The notes under the pieces were generated by a model, which made no database searches, was not told the origin of the DNA, and saw only the letters and a program-made list of their open reading frames with translations. Below, piece after piece: positions 10,137 to 20,440 of a stretch of DNA of 64,000 nucleotides. This DNA is from Methanobacterium sp. ERen5 (GTDB lineage: Archaea; Methanobacteriota; Methanobacteria; Methanobacteriales; Methanobacteriaceae), in contig CP099988.1 in NCBI GenBank assembly GCA_024167805.1, positions 248,001 through 312,000 on the forward strand. The letters are read 5' to 3'. Each line of letters begins with the position of its first letter. The first letter of the stretch is position 1. The position numbers and the translations under genes were made by a program.

Positions 10137-10850
10137 TTAAAAGTTTTCTATCATATCCTTCAATTCCTTCACAGCAGTTCTGTGTATAGTTCCATTATTT
10201 CTGTCTCCACCTGTACATGCAGCTCCCCTTATCCCTACGACATCACATCCGATATCATAGAGTAATTTAAGCTGATCCTTTTTTATAGAACCTGCCAAAG
10301 CAGATTTTAGACCGTAATCATGTATGTTGTCGTTGAATTTTTGAAGTTTTTCAACATCCATAAAATCAAATAGGGTTTTTCCATCCTTAACTGCTGTGTC
10401 TACCATTGCAAGATCTGCCCCGGAATCGGCAGCTACACGTGGAATTTCCATGGGATCAACTGCCCCTACCCTGTGGGCGTCAGCGTATCCAGATGCTACT
10501 ATCAATGCATCCTCATCAAATTCCCTAACAGATTTAACCACATTTTCCATGACTTCTAAAGCTTCATCATAGTTTTTTGTTCCGTAAAGACCTACTTTAA
10601 TATAATCAGCACCTGAAACAACTGCTCCAGCAGCTGCAAGTGACACTGTACCGGGTTTGTATGGAACATCACCCAGAGTTGCACTTACATGCATGCCTTC
10701 AGGAGTTATCTCCCTTATATTCTTGATAACCCAAGGAAAATTAGCACCAAGTGATCCTTCCTTTGGATTTTTAACGTCTACTATATCGGCACCACCTTCA
10801 ACAGATTCTAGTGCCTCCTCTACATTTATTGGACTTATTAAGAGAAGCAA
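10137..10850 (-). CDS. mfnB: (5-formylfuran-3-yl)methyl phosphate synthase, methanofuran biosynthesis
   Basis: Condenses two molecules of glyceraldehyde 3-phosphate into 4-(hydroxymethyl)-2-furancarboxaldehyde phosphate, the first step of methanofuran synthesis. It is a TIM-barrel aldolase. The Schiff-base lysine is Lys27 ([12 protein letters not shown]) and a second active-site lysine is Lys85 ([10 protein letters not shown]), at the same positions as in the studied methanogen enzyme. Length 237 is typical. It starts with TTG, with GGAGGT eight bases upstream. Its presence is a good methanogen marker. Confidence 0.95.
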   Translation of the reverse strand: MLLLISPINVEEALESVEGGADIVDVKNPKEGSLGANFPWVIKNIREITPEGMHVSATLGDVPYKPGTVSLAAAGAVVSGADYIKVGLYGTKNYDEALEVMENVVKSVREFDEDALIVASGYADAHRVGAVDPMEIPRVAADSGADLAMVDTAVKDGKTLFDFMDVEKLQKFNDNIHDYGLKSALAGSIKKDQLKLLYDIGCDVVGIRGAACTGGDRNNGTIHRTAVKELKDMIENF

Positions 10851-11162
10851 ATTTTTAACCTCCTACATTTCATCAAAAAAACCCATTAGTTAACTTAAAT
10901 CTTATGAGTCCATTGAAATATTATGATTATTAAAGTTGGCAAAACGAACATATAAATATGTTCCCTTAAACTCAGATTTTAACTATTTATCAAACATCAA
11001 GAAATTTAAAAACACATACACTAAGGTAGGTTAGTGATATTTCAATAGTTTTTAAATAATAATTCGACTGACGGTACATTTATGTTATTATCACATTTCT
11101 AAAATTACTTAATCCATTAAATCCATAGAAATAATTGTCAATTATTTTTATAGCTGGTGAAA
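10851..11162. other. Divergent intergenic region between mfnB and the M48 protease
   Basis: No gene is visible. The region is AT-rich and contains the 18-base palindrome at 10946-10963, which holds a TATA-like core and could serve promoters in either direction. No other structure was found. Confidence 0.5.
10946..10963. promoter_or_regulatory. Palindromic TATA-containing element
   Basis: GAACATATAAATATGTTC is a perfect inverted repeat (8-base arms, AA centre). Together with the two bases before it, its left arm (ACGAACATAT) is the exact reverse complement of ATATGTTCGT at 1414-1423 in the hcp/msvR operator region. It may be a half MsvR-like site over a TATA box, but with AT-rich DNA a chance match is possible. 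Confidence 0.35.
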
Positions 11163-12584
11163 ATGACAAGGACCTATAAGTTTGCCATAGATACCGCCGT
11201 TGCTCAGGCTCATATGAAAGAGGTACTTGAATTCATTTATAAATATTATTTATTGTCTAAACCCAAAAATTTTAGTACAATCAACAAAGTCAACGGATCA
11301 AACAATTCTAAACTCAGTTTTTACGCAATAAATCCTGAGTATGGATGGAAGCTTTTAGTGGAGATGGTGGCAGGATCACCATTGGATGTTAAAATAACTT
11401 CTTACAACGGCACCCCCGAAAAGTTTGTTACTAATGTTAAAGAGGAACTTATCCTTGCGGTACAGTTCTTCCATGAGTCAATAAGACAGTCCACACTCTA
11501 CTTCGCCTGGGTTGAGGGAGAAGATATTATACCAGAAGAGCCTCCAAGCTCGGGTAAGAAACTTGCTGACAGGTTATTTGGAAGTAACCTTTTGTTTTTA
11601 TACGTACTCTTTTTCGGAATTAACATCCTATTCTTCGTATTCTTCGGACTTGTTTTTGCAGTGATAGCCATACTCGGACTTCAACTGATTATTGTGCTGC
11701 TTTCTGACAGGATCTACATGGCCAGAAACAATTGGAGGATCACACCTTCAAATCCATATGTCCACATAATAGAGTATCAGCTTCCTGTGGAAGAATTTAG
11801 AATGTTTAAAGAAAAATTTGGGAACGATGTAGTTGTTCAGATGAAAAATGATATCTATAAAAGATCTTTGGCAATTGGAAAGGAACCTACCTGTGAAATT
11901 GGAGAGGAAATTTTTGAGGATTATGGATTTAAATGCAGTCCCGACAGTCGTCTTGTGAAGATCGTGGATGTCTACAGCATTGTGAAAACTGCGGCATCTA
12001 AATTCAACATACCCATACCTAAAATCGTTATTTCTAACACCATGGTGCCGAATGCAGCTGCAACAGGCCCAATTCCAAGCCGTGGTTTGGTGTTAATAAC
12101 AACTGGTTTGTTGGTTGAACTTGAAGAAGATGAAATATTAAGTGTGCTCGGTCATGAAATGGGTCATTTAAAGGGTCGTGACCCTGTTGTGTTGTTTTCC
12201 ATCATTTCCATTGAATTTATTTTGAGGTTCACCCTTTTCTTCCCACTGGTAATTTTGAATCCAATAATTTACATCATAGTGGTGATGGCAGCCATATTCT
12301 TCGTTGCCAAGTTCTTTGAAACACGTGCAGATCTTGTTTCTGCCATGAAAATAGGCCAACCAGAAGTACTTGCTGAATCTCTTAGAAAAATAGGATTTAA
12401 CAGGTTACAAATGGAAAGATCATCATCAAACATCCTTAGATGGTTAGCATGGGATCCACACCCACCACTTTACTTCAGAATAGAAAGGTTGGATAAAATG
12501 AAAACACCTATCAATGTAAAACATCCACTAATCCAATCTGCAAAGGATGTAATTAACGGATTTAAACGCTCATTTAAAGGATGA
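11163..12584 (+). CDS. HtpX-like M48 family membrane metalloprotease
   Basis: Zinc protease anchored in the membrane, presumably for quality control of membrane proteins. An N-terminal soluble part of about 140 residues has no recognised domain. Two close membrane spans follow at about 143-185. The protease core carries HEMGH at 331-335 and the third zinc ligand Glu386 (FETRADL), with a hydrophobic hairpin between them. A DPHPPLYFRIERL block near the end is typical of M48. ATG 11163 is preceded closely by GGTGA; GTG 11157 is an alternative in the same frame. Confidence 0.88.
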   Translation: MTRTYKFAIDTAVAQAHMKEVLEFIYKYYLLSKPKNFSTINKVNGSNNSKLSFYAINPEYGWKLLVEMVAGSPLDVKITSYNGTPEKFVTNVKEELILAVQFFHESIRQSTLYFAWVEGEDIIPEEPPSSGKKLADRLFGSNLLFLYVLFFGINILFFVFFGLVFAVIAILGLQLIIVLLSDRIYMARNNWRITPSNPYVHIIEYQLPVEEFRMFKEKFGNDVVVQMKNDIYKRSLAIGKEPTCEIGEEIFEDYGFKCSPDSRLVKIVDVYSIVKTAASKFNIPIPKIVISNTMVPNAAATGPIPSRGLVLITTGLLVELEEDEILSVLGHEMGHLKGRDPVVLFSIISIEFILRFTLFFPLVILNPIIYIIVVMAAIFFVAKFFETRADLVSAMKIGQPEVLAESLRKIGFNRLQMERSSSNILRWLAWDPHPPLYFRIERLDKMKTPINVKHPLIQSAKDVINGFKRSFKG

Positions 12585-12591
12585 ACTGTAA

Positions 12592-13011
12592 TATTATCTG
12601 TATTGTTACTACATATATCAGGTTAATGTTAAACAAGATGCTGATAATTACAGTAAAGGCTGGTACAATGGCCAGGTGCTTGCTAGGAACTTTGTGGTTC
12701 CGGGTGTTTCAGCTGAAATTTCAGCCTTCCTGTGGATGTATCATTCGAATGTTGGTAACTGGGGCAATAAAACATTCTCATTCTCACATGTAAACAACAC
12801 AAGTTCAGAATCACTGGGATTGAATCTTACGAATGGATTGACTTGGTTAGCCTACTACACTCCCCCAAGTTTAACGAGTCCAGAATTTGTTACAATTCCA
12901 ATCATCAATCAAGGAGTTCCAGCAGTTATATACGAATCTTATTCTCATGATTCAAACGAAACTGTGTATGATCATACTTTTGGAATTTGTGGATGCCATA
13001 GACAAGCTTAA
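12592..13011 (+). pseudogene. Remnant of a secreted or surface protein
   Basis: An open frame with no credible start or ribosome binding site reads protein-like from QDADNYSKGWYNGQVLARNF to GICGCHRQA. It is rich in Asn, Ser, Thr and aromatic residues, like an extracellular protein of this genome, with potential glycosylation sites. GTG 12676 is the first formal start but sits mid-sequence. I infer a 5'-truncated gene. No family is recognised, and chance coding is not excluded. Confidence 0.4.
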
Positions 13012-13212
13012 AATTTAACACTCCACATATTTTTTTGATTAAAACATACTCAACTACGGGTAAAAATTTGCACCAAATTTTTGGAAATGAGTTTAAAAAC
13101 CAGGAATTTCAATTTAAAAGAAGATATAGAAAAAATTGATAACATTAATGTGTTTTTTTACAACTTTTTGTAAACAATTTTTGTGTCGAATATTATAAAT
13201 TTGCATTACGAC

Positions 13213-14415
13213 TTAAAATGGCGACCCCTTTTTATTAATGTTATCCCTAATAATTCTGTGCTCATCACATGCAAGACCCATAATTACAGCATCGTTCCTT
13301 AATTTTTTAATGAGTTCACTGGTTTTCACCCCTACAGGACATTCATATGTACATTGACCACACATTGTACAGAGATAAAGCCCAGAATCCGTGCATGTTT
13401 TTTCATCATCTATGAAACTGCTTAAAACAACACCCCTACCACCAAGATGTCTCCTGTAACCAAAATCATTCCCAACTACGTTGTATATTGGACACGTAAC
13501 AATGCAACTACCACATCCAATACATAACAAACATTCCCCACCATCTTCAATAGCCTTTCTCCGGCCATTGTCCAAAAGAACCACAACAACTCTTCTTGAT
13601 CCGTACATATTCTTGAGCAGAATCTGTTCAATGTCAGCTGTTTTTGATGGGGATGAAATGATGTTCATGTATGCAGGTACAGTTTTACCAGAGGCGTAGA
13701 CTGTTTCAAGCTTAACAACGGACACTGCATCTTCAATTGTTTCGACAAATTTGTCAATACCAACCACGATGATATGAGTATCAAGCATGGACACCAGGCT
13801 GATATTTCCCTCGTTATGAACAGTTACTATTGAACCATCATCTGCTGCAACAGAATTGGCCCCTGTAATTCCCACACTACATTTTGAAATACTTTTAATC
13901 ACATCATCCTTGACTGTGTTGAGTATTGTCCGGGGTTCGGGTTTAACATCCACACCATAATGTTTGGATAAAATAACTGCAATATCATCCATTCTAAGAT
14001 GTGATGCAGGTCCTATTGGATGTGATGGTCTGCTATTTGGGTCTAACTGTACTATTCTATCTCCTAGATCTGTTTCAATAACACTAACTCCCTTTGATTC
14101 TAGAAATTCAGTTAGCCCTATTTCCCCAGCTGTGTTAGATTTGGATTTGGCAACAATACCTTGATCTTGAACTATTGAGTAGATGGCATCAAGGGCATCT
14201 TCTGGTTTATCAGCAGTTACAACTTCCACACCATTTTCTTCAAGTTTTTCAATTCCCCTTGAAACCAGTTCTTCCATATTATCGATTGAAAATTTCCTTA
14301 TCTGATTTACACGTTCTTTAAGTTCTTCTGTGCGTTTGCTGTGGAGTATGTTAGATTTTCTCCCGTCAAGTATTCCGAAGGACCTGTTCATTGCCTTGAT
14401 CTCAGACTGTTTCAT
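13213..14415 (-). CDS. LutB-like ferredoxin/LUD-domain protein
   Basis: Resembles LutB of L-lactate utilisation: a LUD (DUF162) domain over about residues 40-270, followed by two [4Fe-4S] motifs, CLLCIGCGSCIVTCPIYNV and CTMCGQCTYECPVG. The 400 residues are shorter than bacterial LutB (about 470), the C-terminal segment being reduced. Its ATG overlaps the stop of the upstream CCG protein by four bases, so the two are co-translated. In a methanogen the physiological role is unknown; an oxidoreductase handling a 2-hydroxyacid or a thiol/disulfide is the inference. Confidence 0.8.
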   Translation of the reverse strand: MKQSEIKAMNRSFGILDGRKSNILHSKRTEELKERVNQIRKFSIDNMEELVSRGIEKLEENGVEVVTADKPEDALDAIYSIVQDQGIVAKSKSNTAGEIGLTEFLESKGVSVIETDLGDRIVQLDPNSRPSHPIGPASHLRMDDIAVILSKHYGVDVKPEPRTILNTVKDDVIKSISKCSVGITGANSVAADDGSIVTVHNEGNISLVSMLDTHIIVVGIDKFVETIEDAVSVVKLETVYASGKTVPAYMNIISSPSKTADIEQILLKNMYGSRRVVVVLLDNGRRKAIEDGGECLLCIGCGSCIVTCPIYNVVGNDFGYRRHLGGRGVVLSSFIDDEKTCTDSGLYLCTMCGQCTYECPVGVKTSELIKKLRNDAVIMGLACDEHRIIRDNINKKGSPF

Positions 14416-15131
14416 CTTTCCATCCCCATGAGTATCAGCTCTGTAATATCCATCACACTCTTTAGAGATCCATCTTCGTCTTGGTTTTTAGTTTTTTCAA
14501 GTGCATTTTCCAAGTTCAATATGCAAAATGAACAGGATGTAACTAGAATTTCAGCACCAACTTCTTCTGCATCCTGAATTCTTCTACAACCAACTTCCAG
14601 TGCAAGTTCTGGAAATGCAGATTTAACCCCTGATCCTGCACCACAGCATCTTGACCTTTCCCTGTTCCGTTTCATCTCCACAAGATCAGCAGTTGTTTTA
14701 ATGGCATCCCTTGGTTCTTCATATATTCCTGAATGTCTGCCAAGGTGGCATGGATCATGGTAGGTTACAATTTTTTCTGTTGAATCTACATGAATCTTGT
14801 TTTCAGCCAAGAGTTCTTTTACAAGTTCTGATGTGTGAATCACATCTAATTCAACATCAAATAGGGCTTTATAATCATTTTTTAAGGTGTTATAACAACC
14901 TGCACAAGATACGAGCACTGTTTCTTCATTAGTTGTCAGAATATCTTGCAGGTTGTTTTTCATGACTTCTTCTGCCTCATTTTTAAACCCAGTTCTCATT
15001 AGAAATGATCCGCAACACGATTCATTGTCAAGCAAGGTGTAATCAATACCTGCCTTTTTTAAAATCTTTTCTGTGGCATTGGAGATACCTGGAAGTTTTT
15101 CCCTTACAACACAACCCTTGAAGTACAACAT
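14412..15131 (-). CDS. LutA-like CCG-domain (cysteine-rich) protein
   Basis: Two CCG domains, each ending in a CX(n)CCG motif: ESCCGSFLMR with AGCYNTL in the first half, and CCGAGSGVKSAFPELA with TSCSFC in the second. The 239 residues equal LutA/YkgE-type subunits and resemble the HdrB catalytic subunit of heterodisulfide reductase, where such cysteines bind unusual Fe-S clusters. It is the first gene of a two-gene operon with the LUD protein. Heterodisulfide reductase B is less likely because an HdrC partner is lacking and the LUD neighbour is present. Confidence 0.8.
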   Translation of the reverse strand: MLYFKGCVVREKLPGISNATEKILKKAGIDYTLLDNESCCGSFLMRTGFKNEAEEVMKNNLQDILTTNEETVLVSCAGCYNTLKNDYKALFDVELDVIHTSELVKELLAENKIHVDSTEKIVTYHDPCHLGRHSGIYEEPRDAIKTTADLVEMKRNRERSRCCGAGSGVKSAFPELALEVGCRRIQDAEEVGAEILVTSCSFCILNLENALEKTKNQDEDGSLKSVMDITELILMGMER

Positions 15132-15252
15132 TTTTTTCGATCATCCGCCAACTTTTTTGTTAATGACATTGTTATTCCACATTATTGGTATGTTTATCGT
15201 TGAAAAATAATAATGCATAATGATAAAAAAAAATATATGTTTGTAGGCAGAA

Positions 15253-16241
15253 TCAGCGCCTAATTAAGTTGGAATACACTCCAAGACCATATGCCACATG
15301 TTCTACAGGCAGTAATATGAAAACTAAAACCGAATATACTGATTTAGTTCGCATGACCACTTCTAAAAATACTAGGACCGCAAATAAGATGTATAAACCC
15401 ATTGGAATCAAGGTTATGATCCCCAAAAAATAGTATAATGGTGCGAGAAGTATTAGATATGCTATGAAAATTGTTGTTAATGGAACATTGATGGTTATCA
15501 TGGATCGGTGTTTTTTTACAGTGTTTGAGATGTTTACACCGTATTTGAACATGTTTGATGCAAATTCTTTAATGGATCCTGTTTCATGATGCCAAATCCT
15601 AGCTTCAGGCGCATTTAGGAACAAATAACCCGCATTTCTCAATCTGAAGTTGATTTCATTATCATCAGACATGATTAAAGATTCATCATAACGGAATTTG
15701 GAAATAATAGCTTTTTTGTAGATTGCATTGTAATTGGCTATGCTTTTTACGTATTTAACATCCCTACCGTGAAATGCTGGATTAGCTCCAGATGCAATGA
15801 AAGAAGTTATGAGTGTGTTGATGATCATTTCAGTCTTGTTATCAGTTTTTGCAATTAAACGAGGCCCTCCTGCTCCTGCAACATCATCATCAGTTTGTAG
15901 GATGGATCTGTAGAGCGTTTCTAGCCAGTTCTTGTCAACCAAACAATCAGCATCTGTGAATGCTATGTACTCTGCTGTTTCAGATGAATTGTCTATCACC
16001 AGATTCCTCGCAAAACAGTGGCCATAAAAACCAAAATCATGTTCATTCAACACTTTATAACTTATTTTGGAAGATTTTAATATTTTCTCTGCAATTTCAC
16101 GAGTCTTATCATGGGAATTTCCATCAACAACCAGTACTTCATATTTTGAACAGTCCATGCTCTGGTTTAAAACTTTTTTCAGTGTTTCTGAAATATTTTT
16201 TCTTCATTACGAGCTATTATTCCAACTGTAATTTTTATCAT
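15253..16241 (-). CDS. GT2 glycosyltransferase with C-terminal membrane segments, frameshifted
   Basis: Adds a sugar to a membrane-bound acceptor in surface glycan synthesis. The start MIKITVGIIARNEEKNI (ATG 16241) is in another frame than the rest. One more A in the run at 16196-16201 (T6 on the forward strand) connects it to LVVDGNSHDKT and FTDADCLVD, the nucleotide-sugar and DxD regions. The C-terminal ~75 residues contain two or three membrane spans. The repaired protein has 329 residues. Without repair a caller would begin at 16158 and lose the first fold element. Confidence 0.8.
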
Positions 16242-16619
16242 CAAATAGACCATCCTAAAATAATGAATTGATTAAAACTTTATTTTCTTAAAATAATTAT
16301 TTAATACTTATCCATAATGAAACGATCCTACAAAGTACTTTAAGTTTTTAATCCTAAATGTTGATGAAGTTGTTAAAATTAAATTTAATCATCCAAATAA
16401 ATGTAAAAATCAATATGGTTTAGATTTAATTATACTAACACTGAATATATCCTGTAAATGTTGATTCATCCTAATTAATTCAATGGGTTTAAATTATTGG
16501 TTCAGATCCAATATATCCCAAATTAATTATTTTATTTGGATTTTCAGAGAAAAATTTGTAAGATATTTATCATTTGTCCCTAAAATAGTATTGAAGCTTA
16601 AAAATTGTTGGGTTGTAAT
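16242..16619. other. Divergent intergenic region
   Basis: An AT-rich spacer between the GT2 gene and the flippase gene. A TATA-like AGATATTTATC lies near 16561-16571, suited to the flippase. No open frame or clear repeat was seen. Confidence 0.4.
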
Positions 16620-18059
16620 ATGGGTTCAGAACGTACTTTAGCAAAAAATACAACGGTCCTTTTAGTTGCAAATATAATGAGTTATCTTCTAGGATTTTTT
16701 ACCACACTTTACACAGCTCGGTACCTTGGTGTGGAAGGGTTTGGAATTCTTTCACTAGCCCTGTCTATTACAGGAATATTTGGAGTGTTAACTGATTTTG
16801 GACTTACAACCCTTACAATCAGAGAAGTTTCAAGGGATAATTCCCTTGCCAATAAGTATATTGGAAACACTGCAGTTATGAAACTCTTTTTATCATTGTT
16901 GACCTTTGGAGTTATTGGATTACTTGTTTATATTATGGGTTATCCTCAAACAGTTGCTAATGTAATTTATATAATTACTTTGTCTGTTGTAATGACGGCA
17001 TTTACTGGAATTTTTAATTCAATATTTCAAGCATACGAAAAAATGGAATATCTCTCGTTAACCATTGTATTAACCGCTGTAATAATGATTTCAGGTATTT
17101 TACTGGTAATTTACAGGGGATTAGATATTGTGGTACTGTCATCTGTGTACCTCTTCTCCAGTTTATTAGTTTTTATTTTAACATTCATTATATTCTCAAA
17201 ACGGTTTTTCATGCCAAGTATCCGATTAGATCTTAGCTTTTGGAAATTAACTTTGCAAGAGTCATTTTATTTTGGAGTTTCAAGTATTTTAGTTGTTATC
17301 TACTTTTACATCGATTCTTTAATGCTTTCAGTTATGGTTAATTATTCGGCCGTTGGAATTTACAACGCTGCCTACAAGCTCATATTTGTTTTGATGTTTT
17401 TACCAAATGTTTTCCTGATATCAATATTTCCTTTGATGTCTCAGCACTTTGAATCCAATAGAGAGCTATTGAAGGTTGAGTATGAGAAGTCTGTGAAGTA
17501 TTTGTTTGCCATTGCAATGTTCTTCTTCGTGTTTGTGCTGTTATTTGCAGACAAAATAATATACATTATCTATGGATCAGGATATGATGCATCCATCCTT
17601 GCTTTACAAGCCTTGATATTTGTTGTGCCAGTGATCTTCATAACCTACCTATTTGGAAATATTTTAGGTGCAATTAACAAACAAAGAATTCTTTTAATTG
17701 TAACAGCTATAAATGCCATTATAAATGTTGCATTAAATCTGGTACTGATTCCCCACTACAGTTACGTAGGTGCATCTTTTGCAACCGTAATTACAGAAGT
17801 TACAGGTTTCAGCCTCATGATCCTCTACATCTCAAAATATTTCAGCAGAATCTCATGGATCAACAACTTCCTGAAAACAATTGTTGTGAGTGTATTGGTG
17901 TTAACCGTGACCTACATCCTCAAACTGAACATTAACTGGATAATTGCATTAGTTGCAGGGGTAGTTTTATTCCTGGTTCTCATGTTTGTGACCAAAATTA
18001 TTTCGAAAGAAGATATTGAGATCTTTAAAAGAATGTTAAAAAAGGATGGTAACCTGTAA
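16620..18059 (+). CDS. Wzx-like polysaccharide flippase
   Basis: Multi-spanning membrane protein (about 12-14 hydrophobic segments over 479 residues) of the MOP superfamily, polysaccharide biosynthesis branch. It starts with the typical amphipathic SERTLAKNTTVLLVANIMSY and TARYLGVEGFGILS. It would move lipid-linked glycans across the membrane. It faces the glycosyltransferase genes on the opposite strand, completing an export locus. ATG 16620 is chosen; the frame is open to TTG 16605, but no better ribosome site supports that start. Confidence 0.88.
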   Translation: MGSERTLAKNTTVLLVANIMSYLLGFFTTLYTARYLGVEGFGILSLALSITGIFGVLTDFGLTTLTIREVSRDNSLANKYIGNTAVMKLFLSLLTFGVIGLLVYIMGYPQTVANVIYIITLSVVMTAFTGIFNSIFQAYEKMEYLSLTIVLTAVIMISGILLVIYRGLDIVVLSSVYLFSSLLVFILTFIIFSKRFFMPSIRLDLSFWKLTLQESFYFGVSSILVVIYFYIDSLMLSVMVNYSAVGIYNAAYKLIFVLMFLPNVFLISIFPLMSQHFESNRELLKVEYEKSVKYLFAIAMFFFVFVLLFADKIIYIIYGSGYDASILALQALIFVVPVIFITYLFGNILGAINKQRILLIVTAINAIINVALNLVLIPHYSYVGASFATVITEVTGFSLMILYISKYFSRISWINNFLKTIVVSVLVLTVTYILKLNINWIIALVAGVVLFLVLMFVTKIISKEDIEIFKRMLKKDGNL

Positions 18060-18125
18060 TGTCTGAGGTATAAAAAAAATTTTAAAAAGAATGTTATGTC
18101 ACCTATATGATGGTTTAGGCCATAT

Positions 18126-19225
18126 TTAGCTTTTAATTGTTTTTTTAAAGAAATTTTCCATTCTCTTTGCATAGGCCTTCCAGGAATATTCTTCTGCTAT
18201 TAATTTAGAAGCCTTTTTAGTCCAGTTTCTGTAATGTTCCATGTTCTCATAAACATCTAAGATTTTCTTTGAGAGCTCTTCAATATTTCCTGTTTCAACA
18301 ACCATACTATCATCAGGAAAGACTTCTTTAACACCACATTCATCTGATATGATGGTTGGTATTCCACCTAAAATAGTTTCTAATGGAAATATTCCCCATG
18401 GTTCTGATTCCGGTACAAATACAGATATATCTGCAATATCATAAAGTTGGTACAGTTCTTCATCTGAAACTGAATCATAAAATTTGATGTCAACATTATA
18501 CTCATTAGCCGTTTGGATCATGGCCCGTTTGTATTTTTTCGATAAAATTCCAACTTCTCCACCAACAAAGTGTAGTTTGGAATTAGGTATACGATCTTTA
18601 ATTGTTCCAAATGCTTTTATTATGTCGATCTGTCTTTTTTAGGATACAATGGCCCTACAAAGATTGAATCAAAATAATCGTTGTTTTTGTGTTCAATTGT
18701 TCGTCCAAGATCAACCCCTGATCCTGTTAGCTCTATCTTATTATCAGGATACATTTTTTTTATGATGTTTTTCATTCCTTGATTGAAAGCCAATGTAAGT
18801 TTCACATTGGAACTTAGCCTCATATCTTTCTCATGGAAATAAGTATTCCATTTGTATTCTCCAAATTTGATTGGTTCATTGCACATCCATACAGTTGGTA
18901 TATCTGTGTAACTTGCTATCCACTGTGAAGGATGATTATGGGCATTTATAACATCATGATCCCCTAATTTGTTTGCTAACTTTTTTATCATCTGTTTCCA
19001 TCGGACATTGTTAAATCCAAAATAGTAGTTAACAACCCATTTCTTATCTAAAGATACAATTTCAATATCTTCGAGAAGAGGGTCAAATATGTAATTTTCA
19101 TTTTTTTCAAATGTGTAAATTGTGACTGAATTTCCCATTTTATTTAGATAATAACTTAACTTACAAAGCTGTTTTTCAGCACCTCTTGGATATATCAACT
19201 CGGGATGAACAATTCCAATATCCAT
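18126..19225 (-). CDS. GT4 glycosyltransferase, frameshifted
   Basis: GT-B fold glycosyltransferase. The N-terminal half begins MDIGIVHPELIYPRGAEKQL and reaches FVGPLYPKK, where the frame stops. The other half (IKAFGTIKDRIPNSKLHFVG, then SEPWGIFPLETILGGIPTI with the GT4 donor-binding E-x7-E region) is in another frame. One extra A in the run 18635-18640 (T6 forward) joins them to 366 residues. Its ATG lies just after the stop of the upstream GT4 gene (19228-19230), so the cluster is an operon. Confidence 0.82.
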
Positions 19226-19227
19226 AA

Positions 19228-20383
19228 TTACTTACCTCCAGTTGCGACCATTGATCTGTAAATTTCCATAGTTTGTTGTGCAGATTTGTTCCAATCAAAT
19301 AATTTTGCACGTTCAAGACCCTTTCTTGTCATTTTTTTGACAATTCTTCATTGGTTAAAATTTTGAACATCTCTTCTGCAAGTTTTTCCTCATCATGGGG
19401 GTTGATCATTATCCCTGCATCTCCAATCACTTCGGGAAGAGAACTTGTATTTGAAGTGATAACTGGTGTTCCACAGGCCATTGCTTCTAAAGGTGGAAGT
19501 CCAAAACCAGCATACAAACATGGGTAAACAAGCACATCAGCAGCATTGTACCATAATGGTAATTCATCTTCTGCAACGTATCCTACAAAAACCACATTTT
19601 CTTTCAAGTTAAATCGATTAATGGTGTTTAAAAGATGTTCCCTTGCACCTAAACTTTGGGGTAATCCTATCTTTAATAATTTGAAGTTCGGGAAAATTTT
19701 CTTTAATTTAGCAAGTGACATCATTAGAAGGTCAAGGTTCATACGAGGAGTTTCAGATCCTACATAAAGCAAGATTTTAGTGTTTTCAGGGAATTTAAAA
19801 CGTTTTAAAATATTTTTATCATTCAATGGACGGTACTTTTCATGATCGACAGCATCATTCACTATGTGAATATTTTCTTCAGGATAGTCTAAATATTTAA
19901 TAAGCTCGCTTTTAGAAAACTCTGATATTGTAATGATCTTATCTGCCTTTCTGAGACCATCCATATTATCTTTCCAAATTTTAGATCTGTTTTTTCGTAC
20001 ACCCACGGAATGAGATCATGGCAAGTGACTATGCTTGGTTCAAGTTCGATGTACTTGAGGAGGTAGGCCTGTTCCTGTGTTGTTATATGCTTCACGTTTC
20101 CGGGCTTGATATTTTTGTTTACCATTTGTCTGTAACGGTACCTGTCAACAGCTTGTAGAGAATTTCTTCCAAAATCCATTAAATTAGAAACTATTCTTGA
20201 TTCTAGACCATCCCCTCCGGTTTTTACTTTGGATGGTTTGTACCTCTTCTCAAGATTCTTCATCAAGGAATCATATTCAATTACATTCAAAACAACATCA
20301 AGCCTTTTTTGAATTTCCAACTGATACTTGTGCATTCCAAATATCTTATCTGTCCTTGGACCGTTTATGTAATCTATTTTCAT
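19228..20383 (-). CDS. GT4 glycosyltransferase with two frameshifts
   Basis: GT4 family enzyme. The first frame begins [20 protein letters not shown] and reaches [11 protein letters not shown]. The second runs from [20 protein letters not shown] through [11 protein letters not shown] and [20 protein letters not shown] to LTNEELSKK. The third gives [20 protein letters not shown] and ends at 19228. Each junction needs one more A: in the T6 run 19990-19995 and the T7 run 19332-19338 (forward). The repaired protein has 385 residues. It is in line with its neighbours on both sides, with GGAGG near its 3' end serving the next gene. Confidence 0.82.
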
Positions 20384-20440
20384 AGTAAGGTTATCTCCAG
20401 AACCATTTTTATAATTAAATCCATTTATATTCCATTAATT

